Origin: Actinophytocola sp.
Lineage (GTDB): Bacteria; Actinomycetota; Actinomycetes; Mycobacteriales; Pseudonocardiaceae
Assembly: GCA_009377475.1 (NCBI GenBank)
Contig: WHTY01000004.1
Span: 1 to 64,000, forward strand
DNA: 64,000 nucleotides
Direction: 5' to 3'
Positions 51,547 through 60,334 of the stretch are shown piece after piece. The translations under genes and the position numbers were made by a program. The notes beneath the pieces are model-generated. The model was not told the origin of the DNA, made no database searches, and saw only the letters and a list, made by a program, of their open reading frames with translations. Every line of letters begins with the position of its first letter. Position 1 is the first letter of the stretch.

Positions 51547-52728
51547 GTGCGCACCATCGCAGTGATCGGCGGCGGGATCATCGGGCTCGCGGTCGCGCGT
51601 GAGCTGGCACGACGTGGCAACGACGTCACGGTGCTCGAGAAGGAAGACCGACTCGCCACCCACCAGACGGGGCACAACTCAAACGTCGCGCACGCAGGCC
51701 TTTACTACCCACCTGGATCGTTCAAGGCGCGGATGTCCGTTGCCGGAAACCACTCGATCGTGCGATACGCGCGCGAGCATGGGGTGGCCGTCGACGTCTG
51801 CGGCAAGCTCGTCGTCGCGACGTCCGACGCCGAACTCCCCGCGCTGCATCGGCTCGCGGAGCGGGCGACGGCCAACGGCGTCCCGGCGAAGCTGATCGAC
51901 CCGGGCCAGGCGCGGGAGTACGAGCCGGAGGTGGCCTGCGTCAAGGCGCTGCGGGTGGAGTCCACCGCCGCGATCGACTTCCCCGGCGTGTGCCGCGCGC
52001 TCGCGGCCGAGCTGGCGTCGTCGGGTGCGGAGATCCGGCTCGGCACGCGCGTGGTCGCGATCAACCGGCGAGTGGCTGGCGGCGTCGACGTGCACACGTC
52101 GTCCGGTGTTGTGCGGGCGGACGCGCTGGTCAACTGCGCCGGGTTGCACGCCGACCGCATCGCCCGGCTCGCAGGACTCGCGCCGGACACCCAGATCGTG
52201 CCGTTCCGGGGTGAGTACTACGAGCTGCGGCCGGAGCGCCGGGACCTGGTGCGCGGGCTGATCTATCCGGTGCCCGATCCGGCGTTGCCGTTCCTCGGCG
52301 TGCACCTGACGCGGATGCTGGACGGCTCGGTGCACGCCGGGCCAAACGCGGTACTGGCGCTGCGCCGGGAGGGCTACCGCTGGCGCGACGTCAGCATGCG
52401 GGACACGGCGGAGGCGTTGCGGTTCGCCGGGACGTGGCAGCTGGCGTCGCGGTTTCGCCGCACCGCCGTCGAGGAGGTGCGGCGCTCGCTGTCCCGCCGC
52501 CGGTTCGCCGCCAGCCTCGCGAGGCTGGTGCCCGCGATCGAACCGGACGACATCGTGCGGTGCGGGTCAGGCGTCAGGGCGCAGGCGCTGCGCCCTGACG
52601 GCACACTGGTCGAGGACTTCCTGATCGAGCAGGCGCCGTATCAGGTGCACGTCCTCAACGCGCCGTCCCCAGCAGCCACCTGCGCCCTGGAGATCGCCAC
52701 CCACATCGCGGCCACCCTGACCCCCTGA
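51547..52728 (+). CDS. lhgO: L-2-hydroxyglutarate oxidase/dehydrogenase (LhgO type)
   Basis: A 393-residue FAD-dependent DAO-family enzyme. The N-terminal IAVIGGGIIGLAVARELARRG is the FAD loop, followed by LATHQTGHNSNVAHAGLYY, which with YYPPGS is specific to LhgO-type oxidases. LVNCAGLHADRIA and the C-terminal GVRAQALRPDGTLVEDF fit. It oxidises L-2-hydroxyglutarate to 2-oxoglutarate. GTG start supported by a leaderless promoter. Downstream, the 21-22 bp repeats begin within 10 bases. Confidence 0.9.
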   Translation: MRTIAVIGGGIIGLAVARELARRGNDVTVLEKEDRLATHQTGHNSNVAHAGLYYPPGSFKARMSVAGNHSIVRYAREHGVAVDVCGKLVVATSDAELPALHRLAERATANGVPAKLIDPGQAREYEPEVACVKALRVESTAAIDFPGVCRALAAELASSGAEIRLGTRVVAINRRVAGGVDVHTSSGVVRADALVNCAGLHADRIARLAGLAPDTQIVPFRGEYYELRPERRDLVRGLIYPVPDPALPFLGVHLTRMLDGSVHAGPNAVLALRREGYRWRDVSMRDTAEALRFAGTWQLASRFRRTAVEEVRRSLSRRRFAASLARLVPAIEPDDIVRCGSGVRAQALRPDGTLVEDFLIEQAPYQVHVLNAPSPAATCALEIATHIAATLTP

Positions 52729-52737
52729 CCCCACCCC

Positions 52738-52868
52738 GCGAGTCTCACCTTATCCCGCGCGAGTTACACCTTCCGGACTCGCGAGTCCCGCGTTGTGGTG
52801 CCGTGCGTCCCGACTTACGTGGCGGCGTGTTCCGACTTCCGGCGCCGCGAGTTCCGCGATCAGCCGAG
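52738..52868 (+). repeat. Mixed 21/22-bp tandem intergenic array, six units
   Basis: Units start at 52738, 52759 (21 bp), then 52781, 52803, 52825 and 52847 (22 bp). The first two carry the CTCACC/TTACACC type; the last four carry a GCG(A/T)GTTCCGACTT type. So two related units are joined in one array. The last unit reaches into the 3' end of the small secreted protein gene. Confidence 0.8.
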
Positions 52869-53264
52869 AACCGCGGCGAACGTTCCGGCAACGTGGATCG
52901 AGCCGAACGAGACGTGGAACTGGCCGTGAGCGGTGCCACCGAAGAACGACGAACCGCTGAACGTGCCGGTCAGCGTCGTACCCGACGTCTCAGACCTGTT
53001 GAGGCCCTTGAGCTTGAGCTTCATCTTGCCCTTGCCATTGCCGTGCAGCTTGATCTTGCCGGAGATCGGGCCGCTCAACGCGCCGAGGTGGCTGTTGCCG
53101 TGGCAGTGCCCGGACAGCTTGTGGTGGTGAAGCTGGTAGTTGCACATCAAGTGTGTGCCCGCAGTCGGCCCGGCGGGCGCGGCGCTTGCGGACGGGACCA
53201 ACCCCGCCAAAACGAGCACAAGCGCGCCGAACAATGCGGTCAGAGTGCGGTTGACGTTTCGCAT
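52860..53264 (-). CDS. Small secreted protein of unknown function
   Basis: A 134-residue protein with a clear signal peptide (LTALFGALVLVLAGLVPSASA). The mature part has two cysteines (one near the N-terminus, one in LSGHCHGNSHLG), many Gly/Ser/Thr and His, and ends in strand-like HGQFHVSFGSIHVAGTFAAVL. I recognise no family; the repeated strand pattern suggests a small beta-barrel or beta-sandwich. GGAGG 5 nt before the ATG makes the start secure. Monocistronic. Confidence 0.75.
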   Translation of the reverse strand: MRNVNRTLTALFGALVLVLAGLVPSASAAPAGPTAGTHLMCNYQLHHHKLSGHCHGNSHLGALSGPISGKIKLHGNGKGKMKLKLKGLNRSETSGTTLTGTFSGSSFFGGTAHGQFHVSFGSIHVAGTFAAVLG

Positions 53265-53485
53265 GGCTGCCTCCAGGCTTGTGAGCTGCGGTAATCGATT
53301 TATCGAGTGCCGCAAGAGTATGCCCAACAAGGCCGTCCGGTTGCCCGGAAGCCGCACAATGCACTCCGTAGAGTAAGACGACCACTCCTGTGTGTGACGG
53401 TCAGCTGTCGCGATGAGCGGCACGCGGACGTTCAGTCGGAGTGCTTCGTGTCCTTCGACGTCGTCTCCGGCTGGACGCGGGTCTC

Positions 53486-53571
53486 GCGGCTTCGCCAGGG
53501 ATATTGCGCGAATCGCGCCAGACTCGTACCCCAGTGTCCGATTCGCGAGGCAATATACCTGGCGAAGCCGC
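53486..53571. repeat. 86-bp palindromic element, copy 2
   Basis: The arms at 53486-53517 and 53539-53571 pair over about 30 bp: GCGGCTTCGCCAGG-ATATTGC-GCGAATCG against its complement, with a 21-nt loop. Length and ends match copy 1 at 3715-3800. A half copy (CCTGGCGAAGCTGC, 53599-53612) follows. The rest of the 53265-53687 gap holds no gene I can support. Confidence 0.75.
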
Positions 53572-53687
53572 ACGTCAGCTCCGAACGCAGCAGGCATGCC
53601 TGGCGAAGCTGCGGGGTAAACGACGGGGGCAGGCCGTGAGGCGCGTCGAGACCAGGCGCTTCAGGCTGCGCGCGGCGCGCCGGAGCG

Positions 53688-54956
53688 TCAGCTCGCGACG
53701 GGCTCGATCACCTCGCGACCGCCGAGGAACGGGCGCATCGCCTCGGGCACCCGGACCGAGCCGTCCGCCTGCTGGTGGTTCTCCAGGATCGCCACGATCC
53801 ACCGCGTCGTGGCGAGCGTGCCGTTCAACGTCGCCGCGACCTGCGGCTTGCCGTTGTCGTCGCGGTAGCGGATGCCGAGCCTGCGGGCTTGGAACGTCGT
53901 GCAGTTCGACGTCGACGTCAGCTCGCGGTACGCCTGCTGCGTCGGCACCCACGCCTCGCAGTCGAACTTGCGCGCCGCCGACGTGCCGAGGTCGCCGCCC
54001 GCCGTGTCGATCACCCGGTACGGCACCTCGATCTTGGCCAGCATCTCCTCTTCCCATCCGAGTAGCTTGGCGTGCTCCGCCTCGGCGTCATCGGGACGGG
54101 CGTAGACGAACATCTCGACCTTGTCGAACTGGTGCACGCGGATGATGCCGCGCGTGTCCTTGCCGTACGACCCAGCCTCGCGGCGGAAGCACGACGACCA
54201 GCCCGCGTAGCGCAGCGGACCGCCGGAGAGGTCCAGGATCTCCTCGGAGTGATACCCGGCGAGCGACACCTCAGACGTGCCGACCAGGTACAGGTCGTCG
54301 GCCTCAAGCCGGTACACCTCGGCGGCATGCGAGCCGAGGAATCCGGTGCCCTGCATGACCTCCGGGCGCACCAGCACCGGCGGGATCATTAGCTGAAACC
54401 CGTTCTCGATAGCCTGCGCCGCCGCCATGTTCAGCAGCGCGAGCTGGAGCTGCGCCCCGATGCCGGTCAGAAAGTAGAACCGCGCGCCGGACACCTTCGC
54501 GCCGCGCTCCATGTCGAGCGCGCCGATCCGCTGGCCGATCTCAAGGTGATCGGACGGCGTGAAGTCGAACTCGGCGGGCGTGCCGACGTGCTTGAGGACT
54601 TCGTAGTCCTCCTCGCCGCCCGCAGGCGCGTCGGGGTGCACGAGGTTCGGCACGCTCTGGTGCAGCTCGCTGAACTCCTCCGACGCCTGGGTCTGTTCGG
54701 CCTCGGCGGCCTTGACCTCGGCGGCCAGCTCCTTGCCCCGCGCGAGCAGCCGCTCGCGCTCCTCGCCCTGCGCCTTGCCGATCTGCTTGCCGAGCTGCTT
54801 CTGCTCGGAACGCAGCGTGTCGGCGCGGGAGATGGCGGATCGCCTGCGCTGGTCCAAGTCGAGCAACTTGTCGACAACGCCTTCGTCCTCGCCACGGTTG
54901 CGCTGCGACGCGCGCACGAGGTCGGGGTCTTCGCGCAGGATCCTGGGGTCAATCAT
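53688..54956 (-). CDS. serS: Seryl-tRNA synthetase
   Basis: A 422-residue class II synthetase that charges tRNA-Ser, of which one gene lies at 3091-3175. The N-terminal coiled-coil tRNA arm spans about 25-105 ([19 protein letters not shown]). Motif 2 is [14 protein letters not shown] and motif 3 includes [38 protein letters not shown] forms the serine/ATP pocket. The ATG at 54956 has TAGGCT 8 nt before it. Gene order with the downstream septum and zincin genes matches Rv3834c-Rv3836, except for an inserted dehalogenase-like gene. Confidence 0.96.
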   Translation of the reverse strand: MIDPRILREDPDLVRASQRNRGEDEGVVDKLLDLDQRRRSAISRADTLRSEQKQLGKQIGKAQGEERERLLARGKELAAEVKAAEAEQTQASEEFSELHQSVPNLVHPDAPAGGEEDYEVLKHVGTPAEFDFTPSDHLEIGQRIGALDMERGAKVSGARFYFLTGIGAQLQLALLNMAAAQAIENGFQLMIPPVLVRPEVMQGTGFLGSHAAEVYRLEADDLYLVGTSEVSLAGYHSEEILDLSGGPLRYAGWSSCFRREAGSYGKDTRGIIRVHQFDKVEMFVYARPDDAEAEHAKLLGWEEEMLAKIEVPYRVIDTAGGDLGTSAARKFDCEAWVPTQQAYRELTSTSNCTTFQARRLGIRYRDDNGKPQVAATLNGTLATTRWIVAILENHQQADGSVRVPEAMRPFLGGREVIEPVAS

Positions 54957-54964
54957 GGCTGTTC

Positions 54965-54970
54965 AGCCTA
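54965..54970 (-). promoter_or_regulatory. -10 box (TAGGCT) before serS
   Basis: Ends 8 nt before the ATG at 54956; leaderless pattern. Confidence 0.5.
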
Positions 54971-55053
54971 GAACCCCCGGTCATCGCCCGCGTGTGCGAC
55001 CCCGGCAGGCGCGCCGCGACGACGTCGCGCCTGCCGGAGTGCGCACGCTCAGC

Positions 55054-55971
55054 TCACTGTGGCGTCGCCCGCACGAACGCCACGATCTCCTCCGCGAGCT
55101 GTTCGCCAGCGTCTTCCTGCAGGAAGTGCCCCGCATCTGTGATGGTCGGGTGCTCCCTGCCAGCCGCGCCCGCCACCGCGCGCTGCAGGATCGGCCCCAT
55201 CGGCCCCGTGATCGGGTCGCCGTCCGAGAACGCGCACAGGAACGGCTTGTCCAGCTCGCTCAACGCCTGCCACGCTGCGCGGTTGGCCTCGGTCGCCGGG
55301 TCGTCGGTGCTGGTCGGCACGAGCGTCGGCATCGCCCGCGCTCCGGCCTTGTACGACTCGTCGGGGAACGGCGCATCGTAACCCCCGACGACGTCATCCG
55401 CCACCGACCTGCGGCAACCGGACACGACGAACCGCCCGATGTCCAGCTTTTCCGCCTTCTCCACGGCCTCGCGGAACATCCACCAGACGTCCGGCATCGG
55501 GTGGTCACCGGTGGGCAGCCCGGTGTTCGCGGCGACGACGCGGGCGAACCGGTCGGGGTTCTCCGCGACGAGGCGCAGGCCGATCAGTCCGCCCCAGTCC
55601 TGACCGACGAGGGTGACGCCGCGCAGGTCGAGGGCGTCGAACGCGAGCGAGCGCACCCACTCGACATGGCGGGCGTAGCTGTGGTCGCTGACCTCGGTCG
55701 GCTTGTCCGAGCGGCCGAACCCGACGAGGTCAGGCGCGATCGCCCGCAGCCCGGCATCGGCGAGCACCGGCATCATCTTCCGGTACAGGAACGACCAAGT
55801 CGGCTCACCGTGCAGCAGCAGAACGGGCTCACCATCGGCAGGTCCCGCCTCGACGTAGGCCATGCGGATCATTCGATCGCTCTCGGGATCGGATACCTCG
55901 GCATAACGCGGCTCGTAGTCGAAGTCGGGCAAGCCGTCGAAGCACTCGTCAGGTGTCCGGAGGATACGCAT
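55054..55971 (-). CDS. Haloalkane dehalogenase-like alpha/beta hydrolase
   Basis: A 305-residue protein of the haloalkane dehalogenase subfamily I. The oxyanion motif is LLLHGEPTWSFLYRKM, with Trp positioned to bind halide; the nucleophile Asp is in LVGQDWGGLIGLRL; FSDGDPITGPMGP carries the acid Asp, and AGHFLQEDAGEQLAEEI the His. It should split carbon-halogen bonds by hydrolysis, although natural substrates of such enzymes are usually unknown. ATG 55971 follows a TAGGGT box by 6 nt. It sits between serS and the septum-formation gene, where the M. tuberculosis order has none. Confidence 0.87.
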   Translation of the reverse strand: MRILRTPDECFDGLPDFDYEPRYAEVSDPESDRMIRMAYVEAGPADGEPVLLLHGEPTWSFLYRKMMPVLADAGLRAIAPDLVGFGRSDKPTEVSDHSYARHVEWVRSLAFDALDLRGVTLVGQDWGGLIGLRLVAENPDRFARVVAANTGLPTGDHPMPDVWWMFREAVEKAEKLDIGRFVVSGCRRSVADDVVGGYDAPFPDESYKAGARAMPTLVPTSTDDPATEANRAAWQALSELDKPFLCAFSDGDPITGPMGPILQRAVAGAAGREHPTITDAGHFLQEDAGEQLAEEIVAFVRATPQ

Positions 55972-55977
55972 GCATGC

Positions 55978-55983
55978 ACCCTA
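55978..55983 (-). promoter_or_regulatory. -10 box (TAGGGT) before dehalogenase-like gene
   Basis: Ends 6 nt before the ATG at 55971; leaderless pattern. Confidence 0.45.
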
Positions 55984-56164
55984 AACCCTCACAGCACAAG
56001 ATCCAGGATCGTCGCGACGTTGCCCCTCCAGTAGAAGCACTCACGGACAAACAGCCTGCGAGTGGCAGCTTTCACGGAGGCCGAACCTGCGAGTGCTGCC
56101 ACTGGTGGGGCAGAATCGGGCTTCCAGCCAGAGCCACCCGCGACCTCAGGCATCATTGGAAGTG

Positions 56165-57337
56165 ATGTCGACAACGATCTCCCGGCTGCTCGCCCTGAGC
56201 ACGGTCTCCGGCGCCCGCTACCTGATGACCGGCGCCGTGCTTGGCGCGATCGTGGCGTTGTCGCTGAACATGGCGTTGTCGTCCGCCGAGCCGCGCACGC
56301 CCTCCGCTCCTGCCCCGGTGGGCGGCGGCATGCCGACGACGGACGGCGAGACGAAGTCCCCCTACGACGTCCCGGTCGGCACCTGCCTGAACTGGACGGA
56401 ATCCGACGGCAGCGACATGACCGCCGTCAATTGTGATGAAGCGCACGTCTTCGAGGTCACCGAGATCATCCAGGTCGGCAGCGAGTTCCCGCAGGACGCC
56501 GAACGCCCCAGTGTGGAGAAATGGCGCAATATCGCGGCCAAGAAATGTGAGGACGGCGTCGAGAAGTACCTGAACGACCCGCTCGACCCGGAGGGCAAAT
56601 ACTCGATCACCGCGCTACTGCCCAACCAGCCGGAATGGGACAGCGACGAAAGGACGCTGCGCTGCGGGTTGTGGCGGACCGGCCCAGGTGGCTCGCTGCA
56701 GGCAACGACCGGCTCGGCGAAAGACCAGAGCCAGTCGGACATCTGGGCCAAGGGGACGTGCCTGGGGTTGGAGGACAAATCGGTCGGCGATCCGGTGTCC
56801 TGCGACCGGCAGCACTCGTACGAGATGGTCGCGGTCATCAAGCTCAGCGACCATTTCAAGGACGGCTACCCGCTGGCGAAGAAGCAGGGCGCCTACCTCG
56901 ACAAGGTGTGCAACAAGCGCATTCAGCAGTACACCGGCGGCATAGACCTGGAGAAGAAGAACCTGATCGCCACGTGGGACACCAGAACCAAGGCGAGCTG
57001 GGACGCCGGGTCTGTCTACATCAACTGCAAGGTGGCCCGGCTGCTCAAGGACGAGTCGGGGCTGGCCCCGATCACCGGCAGCATCGCCAAGAACCCGCCG
57101 GCGGATAAGTCCGATTCGGACAGTGGTGACGGCAAGTCGGGTGATTCCGGCGATGGCACGGACGGTTCCGACGATGGTTCCGGCGACACCACGGACGACG
57201 GTCGAGGTGACGGCAACAACGGGAATGGCAACAACGACGACGACGGCGACCCAGGGAACAGCTCAACCGGTGAGGACAACGGCCGGGCTGACGGTGCCAC
57301 CGACGAGACCGCACCGCCGACATCGGCTGCCAACTGA
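56165..57337 (+). CDS. Membrane-anchored septum-formation family protein (Rv3835-like)
   Basis: A 390-residue protein with one N-terminal membrane helix (LMTGAVLGAIVALSLNMAL), then an external part with two similar domains: VGTCLNWTESDG...VNCDEAHVFEV and KGTCLGLEDKSVG...SCDRQHSYEMV. Each has the paired Cys and Cys-Asp-x-x-H motif of the septum-formation (DUF4190-linked) family. The last 70 residues are an Asp/Ser/Gly/Asn-rich tail. It is probably part of the cell-envelope or division machinery. It is followed 15 nt later by the zincin gene, as in Rv3835-Rv3836. Confidence 0.8.
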   Translation: MSTTISRLLALSTVSGARYLMTGAVLGAIVALSLNMALSSAEPRTPSAPAPVGGGMPTTDGETKSPYDVPVGTCLNWTESDGSDMTAVNCDEAHVFEVTEIIQVGSEFPQDAERPSVEKWRNIAAKKCEDGVEKYLNDPLDPEGKYSITALLPNQPEWDSDERTLRCGLWRTGPGGSLQATTGSAKDQSQSDIWAKGTCLGLEDKSVGDPVSCDRQHSYEMVAVIKLSDHFKDGYPLAKKQGAYLDKVCNKRIQQYTGGIDLEKKNLIATWDTRTKASWDAGSVYINCKVARLLKDESGLAPITGSIAKNPPADKSDSDSGDGKSGDSGDGTDGSDDGSGDTTDDGRGDGNNGNGNNDDDGDPGNSSTGEDNGRADGATDETAPPTSAAN

Positions 57338-57352
57338 CGTCTGGGGGCGCGT

Positions 57353-57703
57353 ATGACAGTGTCGATGGCCGAGGAGCGGTTCGAGGAACTTGTCGCGGAC
57401 GCGCTCGACGAGATCCCGCCGGAGTTCGCCACCGCGATGGACAACGTCGTCGTCCTGGTGGAGCCGTTCAACAAGGAGGAACCGGGCATCCTCGGGCTCT
57501 ACCACGGCGTCGCGCTGACCGAGCGCACCCACGATTACAGCGGTCAGCTACCCGACCGGATCTCGATCTACCGCGACCCGATCCTTGCGATGTGCGAGTC
57601 GGAGGAGCAGGTCGTCGACGAGGTGGTGATCACCGTGGTCCACGAGATCGCGCACCACTTCGGCATCGACGACGAACGGCTGCACGAGCTCGGCTGGGCG
57701 TAA
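57353..57703 (+). CDS. Zincin-like metallopeptidase family protein (Rv3836-like)
   Basis: A 116-residue cytoplasmic protein of the small zincin family (PF06262 type). The zinc motif HExxH is in VVITVVHEIAHHFGIDDERL, with a later Glu/His region HELGWA. The N-terminus (ERFEELVADALDEIPPEFA) is typical. It is too short to be an exported protease; substrates are unknown. GGGGG lies 5 nt before the ATG. Co-oriented with the septum-formation gene. Confidence 0.85.
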   Translation: MTVSMAEERFEELVADALDEIPPEFATAMDNVVVLVEPFNKEEPGILGLYHGVALTERTHDYSGQLPDRISIYRDPILAMCESEEQVVDEVVITVVHEIAHHFGIDDERLHELGWA

Positions 57704-57751
57704 AACCCACGGCGGCGGGCACTCCCCCGCGGCCAACGGCGGCGGACGTCG

Positions 57752-58468
57752 TCAGGCCGGTCCCTTCCCCGGTTCGATCGTCCGCACCCGCAGATGGTGG
57801 CTGCGCAGGTTCTCGTTGGCGCACCCGCTCCGCTGGTACGACAGGAACTTCGAGTTCGTCTCCTGCGGCGGGTACACCCGCAGACCGCGCACCTGCGTCG
57901 GTTGGCAGTCCTTGGGGTCGTAGTTGCCGACCTGCGTGAAACCGACCGCCGCGTAGGCGGTCTCGCCAGCCGCGAGCATCACCGGGTCGCCCTTGCTGCC
58001 CTCGCGGTACGCGGCGGCGCCGACCTGGTGACCGTCGTCGCCCGCGACGTACGACACGCCGGGGAAGCCATGGATCTCGCACGACGCACCGCTGACGTTG
58101 GTGAACCGCACCGGACGCCAGATCGTGCCCGCCGCGCCGCTCGCCGGACCGAGGGACAGCTTCACGTCCCCCGATGCGCACAGTCCCGGATTCGCCTGCG
58201 GCTTGCGGGTCTGCTGCTCAACGTCGTTGTCCGGGGACGACGGCGCGGTCGTGGTCCGCTCCGGCGACGACGTCGTGGGCGGACTGGGCGACGTAGGCGG
58301 ACTGGGCGACGTAGGCGGACTGGGCGACGTCGGGGACGTCGGGGACGAGGTCTGTTGCTCACTGCCGGGTAGCTGTTCATCGCCGCCGCATCCCGCGAGC
58401 GCCACGGCCACCATCGCGACCGCGCACGTGCCGAGCAGACCGGAGCGTCGTGCCGGTCGGTGAGCCAT
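57752..58468 (-). CDS. DUF4232 lipoprotein with Ser/Pro repeat linker
   Basis: A 238-residue lipoprotein. Signal and lipobox AVAMVAVALAGCGG with the lipidated Cys at about 26. A linker of repeated PPTSPS units (coded by an 18-bp repeat) separates it from a C-terminal DUF4232 domain of about 140 residues (LGPASGAAGTIWRPVRFTNV; CEIHGFPGVSYV) with conserved Cys pairs. Surface exposed, role unknown. It has no counterpart at this place in M. tuberculosis. GGAGG lies 6 nt before the ATG. Confidence 0.85.
   Translation of the reverse strand: MAHRPARRSGLLGTCAVAMVAVALAGCGGDEQLPGSEQQTSSPTSPTSPSPPTSPSPPTSPSPPTTSSPERTTTAPSSPDNDVEQQTRKPQANPGLCASGDVKLSLGPASGAAGTIWRPVRFTNVSGASCEIHGFPGVSYVAGDDGHQVGAAAYREGSKGDPVMLAAGETAYAAVGFTQVGNYDPKDCQPTQVRGLRVYPPQETNSKFLSYQRSGCANENLRSHHLRVRTIEPGKGPA
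58278..58331 (-). repeat. Three 18-bp tandem repeats in lipoprotein gene
   Basis: Units 58278-58295, 58296-58313 and 58314-58331 are identical but for the last base (GGCGGACTGGGCGACGTA). They encode PPTSPS repeats in the linker, so copy number could change the linker length. Confidence 0.9.
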
Positions 58469-58540
58469 TCTCTGTCCTCCCCTGAACGGGTTACCGCGTG
58501 CTGTCCTAGGGACGCCTCACGCTCGGGGGAGGTTGCGTGA

Positions 58541-59158
58541 TCACATGTCCACGCCTGCCCAGGAGTGACAGTGCCAGCGACCGCCGTCGGTCGCCTCCAA
58601 CACGATGGATCCGGTGTTCGGGATCAGCCCAGCGTCGGCGAGGTTGGGCGGCACGTTGTCCGCGAGTAGTTCCGCGCACAGCCGCATGGCAGCGCCGTGG
58701 CTGACGACGACCACCGTGCCGTCAGGGTGTTCCTGCTCGTGCTTCGCGCGGATCTGCCCGATCGCGCTGTGGAACCGCTCCGCGATGTCGTGCCCGCTCT
58801 CCCCGCCCGGCATCGCCAGGTGGAGCTCGCCCTGCGTCCACGGGTGGAAGACCTGCGCGAACGCGGTGATCGCCTCGGTGTCCCCGCGATCCTCCAGGTC
58901 GCCAACGAAGACCTCCTGCAGCCCCTCGACCACCCGGACGTCGAAGCCATGGCGTGCGGCGAGCGGCGCCGCCGTCTGCTGCGCGCGGACCGCGACCGAG
59001 GCGTAGACCCCGACGATCGGGGCGTCGGCGAGCTGGTCGGCCAGGGCGTCAGCCTGCTGTCTGCCGAGTTCGGTCAGCGGTGGACCCGGCATCTTCGTGT
59101 TGAGCGTCCGCAACACGTTGGCCGTGCTCTGCGCGTGCCTGACGAGCTGTAGCTTCAC
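58541..59158 (-). CDS. Histidine phosphatase/phosphoglycerate mutase family protein (Rv3837c-like)
   Basis: A 205-residue histidine-phosphatase. The phospho-accepting His is in LQLVRHAQSTANVL, the second His in VVVSHGAAMRLCAELL, and Glu in VEGLQEVFVGDLEDRG. It may be a phosphatase rather than a mutase, as is common for this group. GTG start at 59158. It lies just after pheA on the same strand, as in M. tuberculosis. Confidence 0.88.
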   Translation of the reverse strand: MKLQLVRHAQSTANVLRTLNTKMPGPPLTELGRQQADALADQLADAPIVGVYASVAVRAQQTAAPLAARHGFDVRVVEGLQEVFVGDLEDRGDTEAITAFAQVFHPWTQGELHLAMPGGESGHDIAERFHSAIGQIRAKHEQEHPDGTVVVVSHGAAMRLCAELLADNVPPNLADAGLIPNTGSIVLEATDGGRWHCHSWAGVDM

Positions 59159-59250
59159 CTAGACGTCCCATACCTCGCTCCTGTCCCCGACCACCCTCCA
59201 CTCTGCCGTAACTCGGCCCCGGACGGCAGCGACGAACGTCAGCGATCTCC

Positions 59251-60159
59251 TCAGGCGGTGTCGCCCTTGCGGACCGACTCGACCCAGTCCGCCGCGTTGA
59301 CGAAATCCTCGTTCCCCGCTGCGGGCTGGATGCTGGGCCTTACGCCGTCCGCGCGCGGGTGCGAGCCGAGGAACCGCAGGTGACAGCGCCTGCGCAGCGC
59401 GGCGAGGGCGTCTCCGATGCGGGGCTCTGCGACGTGGCCCTCGAAGTCGATGAAGAACCGGTACTCGCCGAAGCCGCCCTTGGACGGCCGTGCGTCGAGC
59501 CGGGTCAGGTTGATGCCCCGGAACGCCAGCTCGGTCAGCAGCTCGGACAGCGCGCCGGTGCGGTTGACCGCCGCGGCGACCACGGACGTCCGGTCGGAGC
59601 CGGTCGGCGCTGGCAGCTCGCCGGGACGCCGCACCAACAGGAACCGGGTGCGGGCGTCCGGGATGTCGGCGACCTCCGTTGCGATCGTCCGCAGCCGGTA
59701 GTGCTCGACGGCGACCGGAGCGACGACGGCGGCGTCGTACTCGCCGTCCCGCACGGCGACCGCGGCGGCGGCCGTCGACGCGGCGGCGACATGCCGGGCG
59801 GACGGCAGGTTGTGCGCGAGCCAGTGCTGCACTTGCGCCAGCGCGTGCGGGTGGCTGGCGACGGTGCGGACGTCGGCGGCCTCGACGTCGGGCCGGGCGA
59901 GCACGCTGAAGTGGATCGGCAGCAACGCCTCGGCGACGGCGACCAGCGGCTCGTCCTCGGCGAGTCCGTCCAGCGTGGCGGTCACTGGCCCTTCGACCGA
60001 GTTCTCGACCGGCACGCACGCCGCGTCGGTCTCGCCCTTTCGGACGGCGGCGATCGCGAGGCCGATGGTGTCGTAGGGCACGAGTTCACCCTCGGCGAGG
60101 GAGCGCGCGGCCTGCTCGGTGAACGTCCCTTGCGGGCCGAAATAGGCAATCCGGGTCAC
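59251..60159 (-). CDS. pheA: Prephenate dehydratase
   Basis: A 302-residue monofunctional prephenate dehydratase for phenylalanine synthesis. The N-terminal catalytic part has RIAYFGPQGTFTEQAA, VPVENSVEG and the Thr-Arg-Phe motif in DARTRFLLVRR. The C-terminal ACT domain (VVAAAVNRTGALSELL) is the phenylalanine sensor, with the ESRP-like segment as DARPSK. The GTG at 60159 is chosen since TAACCT lies 6 nt before it; TTG 60165 would be inside that spacer. Confidence 0.94.
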   Translation of the reverse strand: MTRIAYFGPQGTFTEQAARSLAEGELVPYDTIGLAIAAVRKGETDAACVPVENSVEGPVTATLDGLAEDEPLVAVAEALLPIHFSVLARPDVEAADVRTVASHPHALAQVQHWLAHNLPSARHVAAASTAAAAVAVRDGEYDAAVVAPVAVEHYRLRTIATEVADIPDARTRFLLVRRPGELPAPTGSDRTSVVAAAVNRTGALSELLTELAFRGINLTRLDARPSKGGFGEYRFFIDFEGHVAEPRIGDALAALRRRCHLRFLGSHPRADGVRPSIQPAAGNEDFVNAADWVESVRKGDTA

Positions 60160-60165
60160 GTGCAA

Positions 60166-60171
60166 AGGTTA
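60166..60171 (-). promoter_or_regulatory. -10 box (TAACCT) before pheA
   Basis: Ends 6 nt before the GTG at 60159, fixing the leaderless start. Confidence 0.55.
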
Positions 60172-60307
60172 CGCAGCGAGAGCCGGACGCGCTAAGCCCG
60201 GATGGCCGTCAGGTAGACCCCGGGTGGAGTAGCGGCGATAACTCCGCGTACGTGGGGTACCTCACCTGGATGGCACGGCAGCGAAGGGCACGTCACCGGT
60301 TACACCC

Positions 60308-60326
60308 TGTGCAAATTTTTGTCACA
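60308..60326. promoter_or_regulatory. A/T-rich imperfect inverted repeat before macro-domain gene
   Basis: TGTG-CAAATTTTTGT-CACA lies 8 bases before the GTG of the macro-domain gene. The flanks TGTG/CACA recall CRP-type sites, but the spacing is too long for the usual site, so only a generic operator is suggested. Confidence 0.25.
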
Positions 60327-60334
60327 CTGGAGCC

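Noticed and set aside
60308..60326. CRP-binding site before the macro-domain gene
   Set aside because: TGTG and CACA halves are 11 bases apart, too far for the normal site; kept only as a weak generic inverted repeat.
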